Positions 1 to 7,379 of a DNA stretch of 11,705 bases are shown here, piece after piece. The stretch lies in contig DLOO01000035.1 in assembly GCA_002479645.1 (NCBI GenBank), forward strand, positions 29,124-40,828, given 5' to 3'. Source of the stretch: Lachnoclostridium sp. UBA7482 (GTDB taxonomy: Bacteria; Bacillota; Clostridia; Lachnospirales; Lachnospiraceae). Each line of letters starts with the position of its first letter. The first letter of the stretch is position 1. The notes below the pieces were generated by a model. That model made no database searches. It saw nothing but the letters and a program-made list of their open reading frames with translations, and was not told where the DNA came from. The position numbers and the translations under genes were made by a program.

Positions 1-31
1 GACGCTGTGCATCCGCACAGGTCGTGACAGT

Positions 32-64
32 AATTGGGGCCGGGGATGCTTGGCCCCATTTTTT
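32..64 (+). terminator. Intrinsic terminator or attenuator hairpin before the methyltransferase
   Basis: GGGGCC at 36-41 pairs with GGCCCC at 52-57, extended by T35-A58, around a 10-nt loop, and a run of six T follows at 59-64. This is the classic form of a rho-independent terminator on the + strand. It probably ends an upstream gene: frame 1 closes with TGA at 25-27, but only eight codons are visible and cannot be identified. The T-run touches the ribosome site of the next gene (65-74), so that gene has no room for a promoter of its own after the hairpin and must be read through it. Confidence 0.65.
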
Positions 65-76
65 AGGAAAAGAGAT

Positions 77-844
77 ATGTATTCAGAATTTGCATGGATT
101 TATGACGAATGTATGGACAATGTGCCGTATGAGGAGTGGGTTGCCTTCCTGGTAAAGCGTCTGACGGAGAACGGTCTGACGGAGGGCATCGTTGCCGATC
201 TGGGCTGCGGTACCGGAGAAACGACCTGGAGATTGTCGGACGCAGGCTATGATATGATTGGTGTGGATTCCTCCGAGGAAATGCTTGAAATCGCAAGGGA
301 AAAAGAGTATGATAGGAACGGTATGTCTATCCTGTATCTGCATCAGGATTTGCGTGAAATGGAACTGTTCGGAACCGTGGGGGCATTTGTCAGTGTGTGC
401 GACACGATGAACTATCTGACGACGAAAGAGGATTTGACAAAGGTTTTCCGGTTGGTAAACAACTACCTGGAACGGGAGGGGCTGTTTGTTTTCGATATGA
501 AGTCAACCCGTTATTACCGTGAGGTTCTGGGAGAGCATACCCGGGTGGAACACTTGGAGGAAGGAACTCTGATTTGGGAGAATTCCTTCGACAGCGGGAG
601 TGGGCGCAACGAGTATGCGCTGACGATTTATCTGGAAAATGAAGACGGGCTTTATGAGCGCAGCGAAGAGGAGCATGTGCAGCAGGCCTACTCGATTGAG
701 GAGGTTCGGCACTGCCTTGAGGAAGCCGGCATGGAGTTCGTTGCGGTATATGCCGATTATAGTGACGAGCCCGGAACAGAGGAAGCGATGCGTCTTGTGT
801 TCGTGGCAAAGGAAGGTTTCCAGAAGAACAAAACCTACGTGTAA
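77..844 (+). CDS. Class I SAM-dependent methyltransferase
   Basis: A soluble 255-residue protein of the Rossmann-fold methyltransferase superfamily, which transfers a methyl group from S-adenosylmethionine to an unknown acceptor. Motif I (VADLGCGTG) lies at residues 39-47, and the acidic residue that holds the SAM ribose at the end of strand 2 is D64 in GVDSS. The C-terminal half is rich in acidic and aromatic residues, as in small-molecule methyltransferases of Firmicutes. I start at ATG 77, with AGGAAAAGAG at 65-74 as ribosome site. An in-frame TTG at 50 lies inside the terminator hairpin and is unlikely to be used. The stop is 58 nt before hslO, so the two are probably co-transcribed. The substrate cannot be read from the sequence. 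Confidence 0.88.
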   Translation: MYSEFAWIYDECMDNVPYEEWVAFLVKRLTENGLTEGIVADLGCGTGETTWRLSDAGYDMIGVDSSEEMLEIAREKEYDRNGMSILYLHQDLREMELFGTVGAFVSVCDTMNYLTTKEDLTKVFRLVNNYLEREGLFVFDMKSTRYYREVLGEHTRVEHLEEGTLIWENSFDSGSGRNEYALTIYLENEDGLYERSEEEHVQQAYSIEEVRHCLEEAGMEFVAVYADYSDEPGTEEAMRLVFVAKEGFQKNKTYV

Positions 845-902
845 AGGCAATTCGCATAATAAGAGCGGATATTTTGAAAAAATATTTTCAGGAAGTAAAA
901 GT

Positions 903-1772
903 ATGGATTATATTGTACGTGCAATGGCGGCAAAAGGGCAGATTCGTGCATTTGCCGCAACAACAAAGGATTTGGTTGAATTTGCGAGAGCTTCGCATAA
1001 TACCAGCCCTATCGCAACGGCTGCGCTCGGTCGTTTGCTGACCGGCGGTGCGATGATGGGCGTTATGATGAAGGGCGATAACGATATGCTGACGCTGAAG
1101 ATTCAGTGCTCCGGTCCGATTCAGGGACTTCTGGTAACGGCAGATGCAAAGGGAAATGTCAAGGGATTTGCCTACAACCCTGAGGTTATGCTTCCTCCGA
1201 GAGAAGACGGTCACTTGAATGTCGGCGCAGCATTGGATCTGGGTGTTCTGAGCGTTATCAAAGACCTCGGACTGAAGGAGCCGTATGTGGGTGATACCGC
1301 ATTGCAGACCGGGGAGATTGCCGAGGATTTGACGTATTACTTTGCAACCAGCGAACAGGTACCGTCGGCAGTCGGTCTTGGAGTTCTGATGAATAAGGAG
1401 AATACCGTTCGTCAGGCGGGCGGATTTATTTTGCAGTTAATGCCTTTCGCAGAGGAAGAGACGATTGCAGCCCTGGAAGAGAAGATTCCGAAGATTTCTT
1501 CCGTGACCGAGATGCTTGAGCAGGGTATGACTCCCGAGGGTATTTTGAAGGAGCTTCTCGGGGATTTGGAGCTTGAGATTACCGATACGATACCGACACA
1601 GTTTGTATGCGACTGCTCCAAAGAGCGCTTTGAAAAAGGACTTTCCTGTCTCAGTAAGCCGGAGCTTCGCAGTCTGCTGGGGGAAGGAAAGCCCGTAGAA
1701 ACAGTATGTCATTTCTGCAGCCGCAGGTACGAATTTTCTCTTGATGAGATTCGGGCGATGGTCAGAAAGTAA
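903..1772 (+). CDS. hslO: Hsp33 redox-regulated holdase chaperone HslO
   Basis: A cytosolic chaperone of 289 residues, the usual length for Hsp33. Under oxidative stress its C-terminal zinc centre is oxidised, zinc is released and the protein becomes an ATP-independent holdase that binds unfolding proteins. The N-terminal domain starts with DYIVRAMAAKGQIRAFAA, and the family's GLLVTAD and VKGFAYNP segments follow. All four zinc cysteines are present: CDC at C236 and C238 and CHFC at C269 and C272, so the redox switch should work. ATG 903 has AGGAAG at 890-895, seven bases upstream. The frame stays open further 5' but that part overlaps the methyltransferase gene and is not coding. purB begins 33 nt after the stop. 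Confidence 0.97.
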   Translation: MDYIVRAMAAKGQIRAFAATTKDLVEFARASHNTSPIATAALGRLLTGGAMMGVMMKGDNDMLTLKIQCSGPIQGLLVTADAKGNVKGFAYNPEVMLPPREDGHLNVGAALDLGVLSVIKDLGLKEPYVGDTALQTGEIAEDLTYYFATSEQVPSAVGLGVLMNKENTVRQAGGFILQLMPFAEEETIAALEEKIPKISSVTEMLEQGMTPEGILKELLGDLELEITDTIPTQFVCDCSKERFEKGLSCLSKPELRSLLGEGKPVETVCHFCSRRYEFSLDEIRAMVRK

Positions 1773-1805
1773 CATAAACGAATACAAAAAGAGAGGACGA
1801 ATTTC

Positions 1806-3239
1806 ATGAGCAATGATTGTTATGTAAGCCCGCTTTCCGAGCGTTATGCCAGTAAGGAGATGCAGTACATTTTCTCACCGGATATGAAATTCCGCACATG
1901 GCGTAAGCTTTGGATCGCCCTGGCAGAGGCGGAAAATGAACTCGGACTGCCGGTAACTAAGGAACAGATTGAAGAGTTGAAGGCACATCAGGACGATATC
2001 AATTATGACGATGCCAAGAGAAGGGAGAAGGAGTGCCGTCACGATGTAATGAGCCATGTTTATGCATACGGTCTGCAGTGTCCGAATGCAAAGGGTATCA
2101 TTCATCTCGGTGCAACCTCCTGCTACGTAGGCGACAATACCGACCTGATTATTATGACCGAGGCATTGAAGCTTGTTCGCAAGAAGCTTGTTAACGTAAT
2201 GAGCAGGCTGGCTGAATTTGCTGACAAGTATAAGGCGCTGCCGACACTCGGATTTACCCATTTCCAGCCGGCACAGCCTACGACCGTTGGCAAGAGAGCG
2301 TGCCTGTGGCTGCAGGAACTGAAATTTGATTATGATGATATCTGCTATATCATCGATTCCATGTGCCTGCTTGGTTCCAAAGGAACGACCGGTACACAGG
2401 CCAGCTTCCTGGAGTTGGTTCATGGCGAACGCGAAAAGGTAAAATCCCTCGATGCAAAGATTGCAGAGAAGATGGGATTTTCCTCTTGCATCCCGGTTTC
2501 CGGTCAGACCTATACCAGAAAGCTGGATACCAGAGTCATCAATGTCCTTGCGGGAATTGCTGCAAGCGCGCACAAGTTTTCCAATGATATCCGTCTTCTT
2601 CAGCATTTGAAGGAGATTGAGGAGCCTTTCGAGAAGCAGCAGATCGGTTCTTCCGCAATGGCTTACAAACGCAATCCGATGAGAAGTGAACGTATTGCTT
2701 CCCTGGCACGCTACGTAATGGTTGATGCGATGAATCCTTCCATTACTTCTGCGACCCAGTGGTTTGAGCGTACTCTTGATGATTCCGCAAACAAGCGTCT
2801 TTCCGTACCGGAGGGCTTCCTTGCCATTGACGGTATCCTTGATTTGTACCTGAATGTTGTAGACGGGCTGGTTGTTTATGATAAGGTTATTACAAAACGC
2901 CTGATGAGCGAGCTTCCGTTCATGGCAACCGAGAATATTATGATGGATGCGGTAAATGCCGGCGGTGACCGTCAGGAGCTTCACGAGCGTATTCGTCAGC
3001 TTTCTATGGAAGCAGGAAAGAATGTTAAGGAACTCGGTCTTGAGAACAATCTTCTTGAGCTGATTGCAGCAGACCCGATGTTCCACCTGTCCCTGGATGA
3101 TTTGAAGGCCTGTATGGACCCGACCAAGTATACCGGTTGTGCAAAAGAGCAGACCGAGGAATTCCTGACCGAGGTGATTCGGCCGATTCTTGCAAAACAT
3201 GCCGAGGATCTCGGTATTCATGCGGAAATCAATGTATAG
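1806..3239 (+). CDS. purB: Adenylosuccinate lyase PurB
   Basis: Cleaves SAICAR to AICAR and adenylosuccinate to AMP, each with release of fumarate, in purine synthesis; members of the family act as tetramers. At 477 residues it is longer than the Bacillus-type enzyme (about 430) and resembles the longer form found in animals, with segments such as GFTHFQPAQPTTVGKRA, GTTGTQASF, QWFERTLDDSAN and LPFMATENI. H152 in the FTHFQP motif is the expected catalytic or substrate-binding histidine. The fumarase-superfamily loop reads SSAMAYKRNP at residues 282-291 and supplies the catalytic serine (S282 or S283). Its fifth position is Ala where Pro is usual. Ribosome site GAGAGGA at 1791-1797 precedes ATG 1806. 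Confidence 0.98.
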   Translation: MSNDCYVSPLSERYASKEMQYIFSPDMKFRTWRKLWIALAEAENELGLPVTKEQIEELKAHQDDINYDDAKRREKECRHDVMSHVYAYGLQCPNAKGIIHLGATSCYVGDNTDLIIMTEALKLVRKKLVNVMSRLAEFADKYKALPTLGFTHFQPAQPTTVGKRACLWLQELKFDYDDICYIIDSMCLLGSKGTTGTQASFLELVHGEREKVKSLDAKIAEKMGFSSCIPVSGQTYTRKLDTRVINVLAGIAASAHKFSNDIRLLQHLKEIEEPFEKQQIGSSAMAYKRNPMRSERIASLARYVMVDAMNPSITSATQWFERTLDDSANKRLSVPEGFLAIDGILDLYLNVVDGLVVYDKVITKRLMSELPFMATENIMMDAVNAGGDRQELHERIRQLSMEAGKNVKELGLENNLLELIAADPMFHLSLDDLKACMDPTKYTGCAKEQTEEFLTEVIRPILAKHAEDLGIHAEINV

Positions 3240-3331
3240 GACAGGCTATGCACCTGCTTTCTGCGGCAGGCGGGTACACTTGTGCCGATTAAGAGTAAAA
3301 AGTGTAAAATGCGTTTTTGGAGGTAGGAAAA

Positions 3332-4708
3332 ATGAGTGAAAAAAACAAGAAAAATGCCTGGCTTTCTTATGATGCCGATCAGGTAAAGCAGGTCATGGAG
3401 TTTGCCGAGGGATATTGCAGATTCATCTCTGACAATAAGACCGAGCGTGAGTGTGTGACATCCGTAATTGCAAAGGCCGAAAGCCTTGGATATCGTGATA
3501 TGAAGACGCTTGACAGCGTAAAGGCCGGAGATAAGGTATATTACAATATGATGGGCAAGGCTCTGGCATTGTTCCTCGTAGGCAGTAAGCCGCTTGCTGA
3601 CGGTATGAAGATTCTCGGTGCACATATCGATTCCCCGAGACTTGATTTGAAGCAGAACCCTTTGTATGAGGATACCGATATTGCGCTTCTGGATACCCAT
3701 TATTACGGTGGTGTTAAGAAGTATCAGTGGGTTGCTCAGCCAATGGCAATTCACGGCGTTGTGGCAAAGACCGACGGTACCCTTGTACATGTGGTAATCG
3801 GTGAGGACCCCGCAGATCCGGTTGTCGGTATCAGCGATTTGTTGATTCATTTAGCGGCTGACCAGCTGCAGAAGAAGGCGTCCGTTGTAATCGAGGGTGA
3901 GGATTTGAATGTTACCGTTGCAACCATTCCGCTTGAGGGAGAAGAGAAAAATGCGGTTAAAGCAAATGTTCTCGCGATTCTGAAGGAACGCTACGGTGTT
4001 GAGGAAGAGGATTTTGCCTCCGCTGAACTGGAAATCGTTCCTGCCGGTAAGGCAAGAAGCTACGGTCTTGACCGAAGCATGATTATCGGTTACGGACAGG
4101 ATGACAGAGTATGTGCATACACCTCCGCAGAAGCGCTTTTTGATATTGAAAAAACCGATCGTACCGCAGTTTGCCTGCTGGTTGACAAGGAGGAGATCGG
4201 CAGTGTAGGCGCTACCGGTATGCATTCCCGTTTCTTTGAAAACTGCGTTGCAGAGCTTATGATGATGATGGGAGACTACTCCGAGTTGAAGGTTCGCAAA
4301 GCGCTTCAGAATTCCCATATGCTGTCCTCTGACGTAAGCGCGGCATTTGATCCGAATTACGCAGGCGTATTTGAAAAGAAAAATGCGGCATACTTTGGTA
4401 AGGGACTTGTATTTAACAAGTACACCGGTTCCAGAGGTAAGTCCGGTTCCAATGATGCAAATCCGGAGTATTATGCAAAGATTCGTAAGGCGCTGGATAC
4501 GCACAACGTTGCATACCAGACCGCAGAGCTCGGCAAGGTTGATCAGGGCGGCGGCGGCACCATCGCTTACATCATGGCAAACTATGGCATGAATGTTATC
4601 GATAGCGGTGTAGCAGTGCAGAACATGCATGCGCCTTGGGAAGTAACCAGTAAGGCTGACGTTTACGAAGCTTACCTTGGTTATATGGCATTTCTTGCGG
4701 AAATGTAA
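3332..4708 (+). CDS. apeA: M18 family zinc aminopeptidase
   Basis: A cytosolic metallo-aminopeptidase of 458 residues that removes N-terminal residues from peptides. M18 enzymes use two zinc ions and form large tetrahedral dodecamers. Expected metal and catalytic residues are visible: H98 and D100 in GAHIDSPRLD, D257 in GQDDR, E287 and E288 in KEEIGS, D334 in SSDVSAAFDPNY and H433 in NMHAPWE. The length fits the clostridial ApeA type. ATG 3332 follows a consensus GGAGGT at 3319-3324; the in-frame TTG at 3317 overlaps this site and is rejected. It is 92 nt after purB, a gap with a small hairpin (CCTGC 3253-3257 with GCAGG 3266-3270) but no T-run. It probably heads the apeA-dut-GTPase-GTPase run. 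The symbol is by family type; substrate preference is not readable. Confidence 0.92.
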   Translation: MSEKNKKNAWLSYDADQVKQVMEFAEGYCRFISDNKTERECVTSVIAKAESLGYRDMKTLDSVKAGDKVYYNMMGKALALFLVGSKPLADGMKILGAHIDSPRLDLKQNPLYEDTDIALLDTHYYGGVKKYQWVAQPMAIHGVVAKTDGTLVHVVIGEDPADPVVGISDLLIHLAADQLQKKASVVIEGEDLNVTVATIPLEGEEKNAVKANVLAILKERYGVEEEDFASAELEIVPAGKARSYGLDRSMIIGYGQDDRVCAYTSAEALFDIEKTDRTAVCLLVDKEEIGSVGATGMHSRFFENCVAELMMMMGDYSELKVRKALQNSHMLSSDVSAAFDPNYAGVFEKKNAAYFGKGLVFNKYTGSRGKSGSNDANPEYYAKIRKALDTHNVAYQTAELGKVDQGGGGTIAYIMANYGMNVIDSGVAVQNMHAPWEVTSKADVYEAYLGYMAFLAEM

Positions 4709-4720
4709 TCGGGTGGCCGT

Positions 4721-5155
4721 ATGGAGACATTAAAGATACGCTATATCAGTGATGAAATTGACGAACTCACCTATATCGAAAACAAATCCGATTGGATTGA
4801 TTTGCGTGCAGCCGAGGACGTTGTGATGAAGGCCGGTGAGTTCCGGCTGATTCGCCTCGGAATTGCGGTCGAGCTTCCCGAAGGATATGAGGCGCATATC
4901 GTTCCCAGAAGTTCCACATTTAAGAATTTCGGTGTGATTCAGACGAACCATATGGGCGTTGTAGACGGAAGTTATTGCGGCAATGAGGATGAGTGGAAAT
5001 GGCCTGCGCTTGCGATGAGAGATACGGAGATTCATGTAAATGACCGTATTTGCCAGTTCCGCATTATGAAAAACCAGCCGCAGCTTTGTTTTGAAAAGGT
5101 GGAACGGCTGACCGGAAAAAACCGCGGCGGCTTCGGTACCACAGGTAAAGTTTGA
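4721..5155 (+). CDS. dut: dUTP diphosphatase (trimeric dUTPase)
   Basis: Hydrolyses dUTP to dUMP and pyrophosphate, which prevents uracil incorporation into DNA and supplies dUMP for thymidylate synthesis. At 144 residues it has the length of homotrimeric all-beta dUTPases, with five motifs in order: DLRAAED at 27-33, PRSST at 62-66, GVVDGSY at 79-85 (D82 as catalytic Asp, Y85 as the sugar-selecting Tyr), NDRICQF at 107-113, and the glycine-rich GGFGTTG at 136-142 that closes over the phosphates. Motif 3 continues as CGNEDEW rather than RGE, a variant I associate with Firmicute and phage forms. ATG 4721 lies 12 nt after apeA with only a weak GGGTGG at 4711-4716, which suggests translational coupling. 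A dCTP-deaminase-like activity is less likely. Confidence 0.9.
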   Translation: METLKIRYISDEIDELTYIENKSDWIDLRAAEDVVMKAGEFRLIRLGIAVELPEGYEAHIVPRSSTFKNFGVIQTNHMGVVDGSYCGNEDEWKWPALAMRDTEIHVNDRICQFRIMKNQPQLCFEKVERLTGKNRGGFGTTGKV

Positions 5156-5199
5156 TTTTGATGGAAACAGAGATTTTTGTTTCAGAATCGAGGACGATT

Positions 5200-6321
5200 A
5201 TGATTAAGATTGATATTTTTTCCGGTTTCCTCGGAGCCGGAAAGACAACCCTGATTAAGAAGCTTTTGAAGGAAGGATATCAGGGAGAGAAGGTTGTTCT
5301 CATTGAGAACGAATTCGGTGATATTGCAATTGACGGCGGTTTCTTAAAGGAAGCCGGTGTGGAGATTACCGAGATGAACTCCGGATGTATTTGCTGTTCT
5401 TTGGTCGGCGACTTCGGCGATGCGCTGAAGAAGGTGAAAGAAGAACTTCATCCGGACCGCATCCTGATTGAGCCCTCCGGGGTCGGTAAATTGTCTGACG
5501 TTATTAAGGCAGTGGATGATATTCAGGACCCGGATTTTGAAATTTGCGGCGTTGTTGCGGTTGTTGACGCCGGAAAATGCAAGATTTACATGAAGAATTT
5601 TGGAGAATTCTTCAACAATCAGGTGCAGTATGCGAAGACCATTCTTCTTAGCCGTACCCAGAATATTACGGACGAGAAGGTGGAAAAGGCTGTTCAGCTT
5701 GTTCGCGAGCAGAATGCCGAGGCAGAACTGGTTACCACACCTTGGGATCAGTTGGAGGGTGCACAGATTCTTGCTGCAATGGACAAGAAGATGGATTTGG
5801 CGAAGGCGCTTCTGGAGGAAGAAGAGATTTGTCCCTGCTGCGGACATCACCATGCACACGGGGAAGAGCATCATCATGAACATGAGCATCACCATCATGA
5901 GCATGATAAGGAGTGCTGTTGTCATGAGCACGAGCACGACCATGAGCATGAATGTTGCTGCGGAGACGACCACGAGCATCATCACGACCACGAGCATCAT
6001 CACGACCACGAACATCATCACGATTATGAACACCATCATCATGCGGATGAGATATTTACCAGCTGGGGTTGTGAAACGACCAGGAAGTTTACAAAGGAAC
6101 AGTTGGACGCCGTCCTTTCCCGCCTGGCAAATTCCGAGGATTTCGGCATGATTCTCCGTGCAAAGGGTATGCTTGCGGCTACAGACGGTAGCTGGCTACA
6201 TTTTGACCTTACTCCGGGAGAGTATGAGATTCGGAACGGAGCTGCCGAGACGATCGGACGTCTCTGCGTCATCGGAAGCAAATTGAAAGAAGATTCAATC
6301 AGGGAATTGTTTGGATTATAA
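5200..6321 (+). CDS. G3E (COG0523) GTPase with His/Cys-rich metal-binding insert, putative metallochaperone
   Basis: A 373-residue P-loop protein of the CobW/YciC/ZNG1 group; characterised members use GTP to hand zinc or another metal to client proteins. The P-loop is GFLGAGKTT at residues 9-17. The hallmark metal motif CxCC is C63-I-C65-C66, and EPSG is at 91-94. A 71-residue insert (211-281) holds 34 histidines and nine cysteines in CPCC, CCC and CCC clusters. A CobW C-terminal domain follows (about 284-373). The base-specificity motif NKxD is replaced by SRTQ at 151-154. I chose ATG 5200, just before the P-loop strand, with GAGGA at 5190-5194. Upstream TTG 5152 and ATG 5161 lack ribosome sites. 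It sits 44 nt after dut and 14 nt before a second GTPase. The metal and the client are unknown. Confidence 0.92.
   Translation: MIKIDIFSGFLGAGKTTLIKKLLKEGYQGEKVVLIENEFGDIAIDGGFLKEAGVEITEMNSGCICCSLVGDFGDALKKVKEELHPDRILIEPSGVGKLSDVIKAVDDIQDPDFEICGVVAVVDAGKCKIYMKNFGEFFNNQVQYAKTILLSRTQNITDEKVEKAVQLVREQNAEAELVTTPWDQLEGAQILAAMDKKMDLAKALLEEEEICPCCGHHHAHGEEHHHEHEHHHHEHDKECCCHEHEHDHEHECCCGDDHEHHHDHEHHHDHEHHHDYEHHHHADEIFTSWGCETTRKFTKEQLDAVLSRLANSEDFGMILRAKGMLAATDGSWLHFDLTPGEYEIRNGAAETIGRLCVIGSKLKEDSIRELFGL
5968..6039 (+). repeat. In-frame 18-bp tandem repeat coding for Asp-His-Glu-His-His-His
   Basis: Three nearly identical 18-bp units (GACCACGAGCATCATCAC) lie at 5968-5985, 5986-6003 and 6004-6021; the third differs by one base. 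A fourth, degenerate unit is at 6022-6039. The unit length keeps frame, so copy-number change by slippage would lengthen or shorten the histidine-rich segment of the GTPase without breaking the gene. Confidence 0.9.
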
Positions 6322-6335
6322 AAAGGACGAAAATA

Positions 6336-7289
6336 ATGGAAAAGCCTGTATTTTTGATAAATGGGTTCCTGGACAGCGGAAAAACAACTTTTATCAACGA
6401 AACCTTAAATGACCCGCAGTTTCGTGCCGGCAGCGGTAAGATTCTTCTGATTCTCTGTGAAGAGGGCGAAGAAGAGTATGACGAGGTCGCATTTGCAAAG
6501 CAGGGCGTCAGTATCATCACGGTTGAGGAGGAGTCTCAGCTGACGGATGAATTTCTTGCCGGACTTGAAATGTTCTATAATCCGCAGATGATTCTTGTGG
6601 AGATGAACGGTATGTGGAAGCTTACCGGCTTTCTTGAACTCAATATGCCGGATGACTGGGCGATTGCGCAGATTATCACCATCGTTGATGCAACGACCTT
6701 TGACATGTATATGAAGAATATGCGCTCTCTGATGCTTGAGGAGATGAAATATTCGGATATCGCGATTGTGAATCGTTGTGATGATGATACGGATAAGACG
6801 GCCATTCGACGCTTTGTTAAGCCCGTAAACCGCAGGATTCAGATCGTATTTGAACGAGAGGACGGTACCGACGCCGGGGATGCAGAAGAAGAACTTCCGT
6901 ATGATATGACGCAGTCTCATCTTGACATTAGTGATGAGGACTATGGTATCTGGTATATGGACGCTATGGATCATCCCGATAACTATGTCGGTAAGACAGT
7001 ATCTTTCTTAGCGATGAGCTACGTATCTCCGAAGCTTCCGAAGGGATATTTTGTTCCGGGACGTATGGCAATGACCTGCTGCGCGGACGACGTCGCATTT
7101 ATCGGACTGCTCTCGAAGCCTCCGGTCATGATGGATGTAAAGAAAATGAAGAGCCGTCAGTGGTATCAGGTGACTGCGGTTATCAGGAAGGAATTTCAGA
7201 AGGAATACCAGGGCGAAGGGCCGGTGCTTTACTGTACCAGTCTGGCGCCTGCGGAAGAACCTGCGGAAAAGCTTGTGTATTTTAATTAA
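6336..7289 (+). CDS. G3E-type GTPase fused to a YcgQ/TIGR03943-like C-terminal domain
   Basis: A 317-residue protein in two parts. Residues 1 to about 172 form a P-loop domain like the CobW/HypB/UreG group: GFLDSGKTT at 10-18 and a base-recognition motif NRCD at 146-149. The CxCC metal motif of COG0523 is absent; the only cysteine near its usual place is C41. After an acidic linker (about 173-200), residues 205-317 resemble the soluble C-terminal domain of YcgQ/TIGR03943 proteins, which partner with YcgR-type permeases: an NYVGKTVSF strand, PGRMAMTCCADD at 241-252 with the C248-C249 pair, then IGLLSKPP. No membrane segment or His-rich stretch is present. Ribosome site AAAGGACGA at 6322-6330. 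It follows the first GTPase by 14 nt and precedes a strong terminator. A role in metal handling is inferred from both domains and the neighbour. Confidence 0.85.
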   Translation: MEKPVFLINGFLDSGKTTFINETLNDPQFRAGSGKILLILCEEGEEEYDEVAFAKQGVSIITVEEESQLTDEFLAGLEMFYNPQMILVEMNGMWKLTGFLELNMPDDWAIAQIITIVDATTFDMYMKNMRSLMLEEMKYSDIAIVNRCDDDTDKTAIRRFVKPVNRRIQIVFEREDGTDAGDAEEELPYDMTQSHLDISDEDYGIWYMDAMDHPDNYVGKTVSFLAMSYVSPKLPKGYFVPGRMAMTCCADDVAFIGLLSKPPVMMDVKKMKSRQWYQVTAVIRKEFQKEYQGEGPVLYCTSLAPAEEPAEKLVYFN

Positions 7290-7295
7290 AACGGT

Positions 7296-7328
7296 AAGAC
7301 CCTGCCCGGAAACGAACAGGGTCTTTTT
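7296..7328 (+). terminator. Intrinsic terminator after the GTPase pair
   Basis: AAGACCCTG at 7296-7304 pairs perfectly with CAGGGTCTT at 7317-7325 around a 12-nt loop, and the T-run continues to 7328. It starts seven bases after the stop of the second GTPase and closes the apeA-dut-GTPase-GTPase unit. Confidence 0.93.
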
Positions 7329-7379
7329 CCGCTTTGATCAAAAGGTGTCAAAAAATACCGGAATCTAAGGAGAAGGAAA

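Noticed and set aside
1..27. End of an upstream gene (eight codons before TGA at 25-27)
   Set aside because: Two other + frames are also open here and eight codons cannot be identified; a structured RNA is equally possible, so it is mentioned only with the terminator.
1875..3221. A 448-codon open frame on the minus strand across purB
   Set aside because: It lies wholly inside a clear purB gene, has no recognisable domain or ribosome site, and reflects the codon pattern of the sense strand. The same holds for long minus-strand frames across apeA (3851-4630) and the apeA start (3218-3850).
3280..3310. Possible promoter before apeA (TTGTGC and TAAAAT)
   Set aside because: The -35 match is poor and the spacing is 19 bases; the -10 alone is not enough in AT-rich sequence.
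5968..6039. Tandem repeats as a CRISPR or non-coding repeat array
   Set aside because: The units are adjacent without spacers, in frame, and encode the metal-binding His-rich segment.
5344..6042. Minus-strand frame with a Met/Val-rich hydrophobic start opposite the His-rich region
   Set aside because: The apparent membrane segment is only the antisense reading of CAT/CAC histidine codons; the sense gene is unambiguous.
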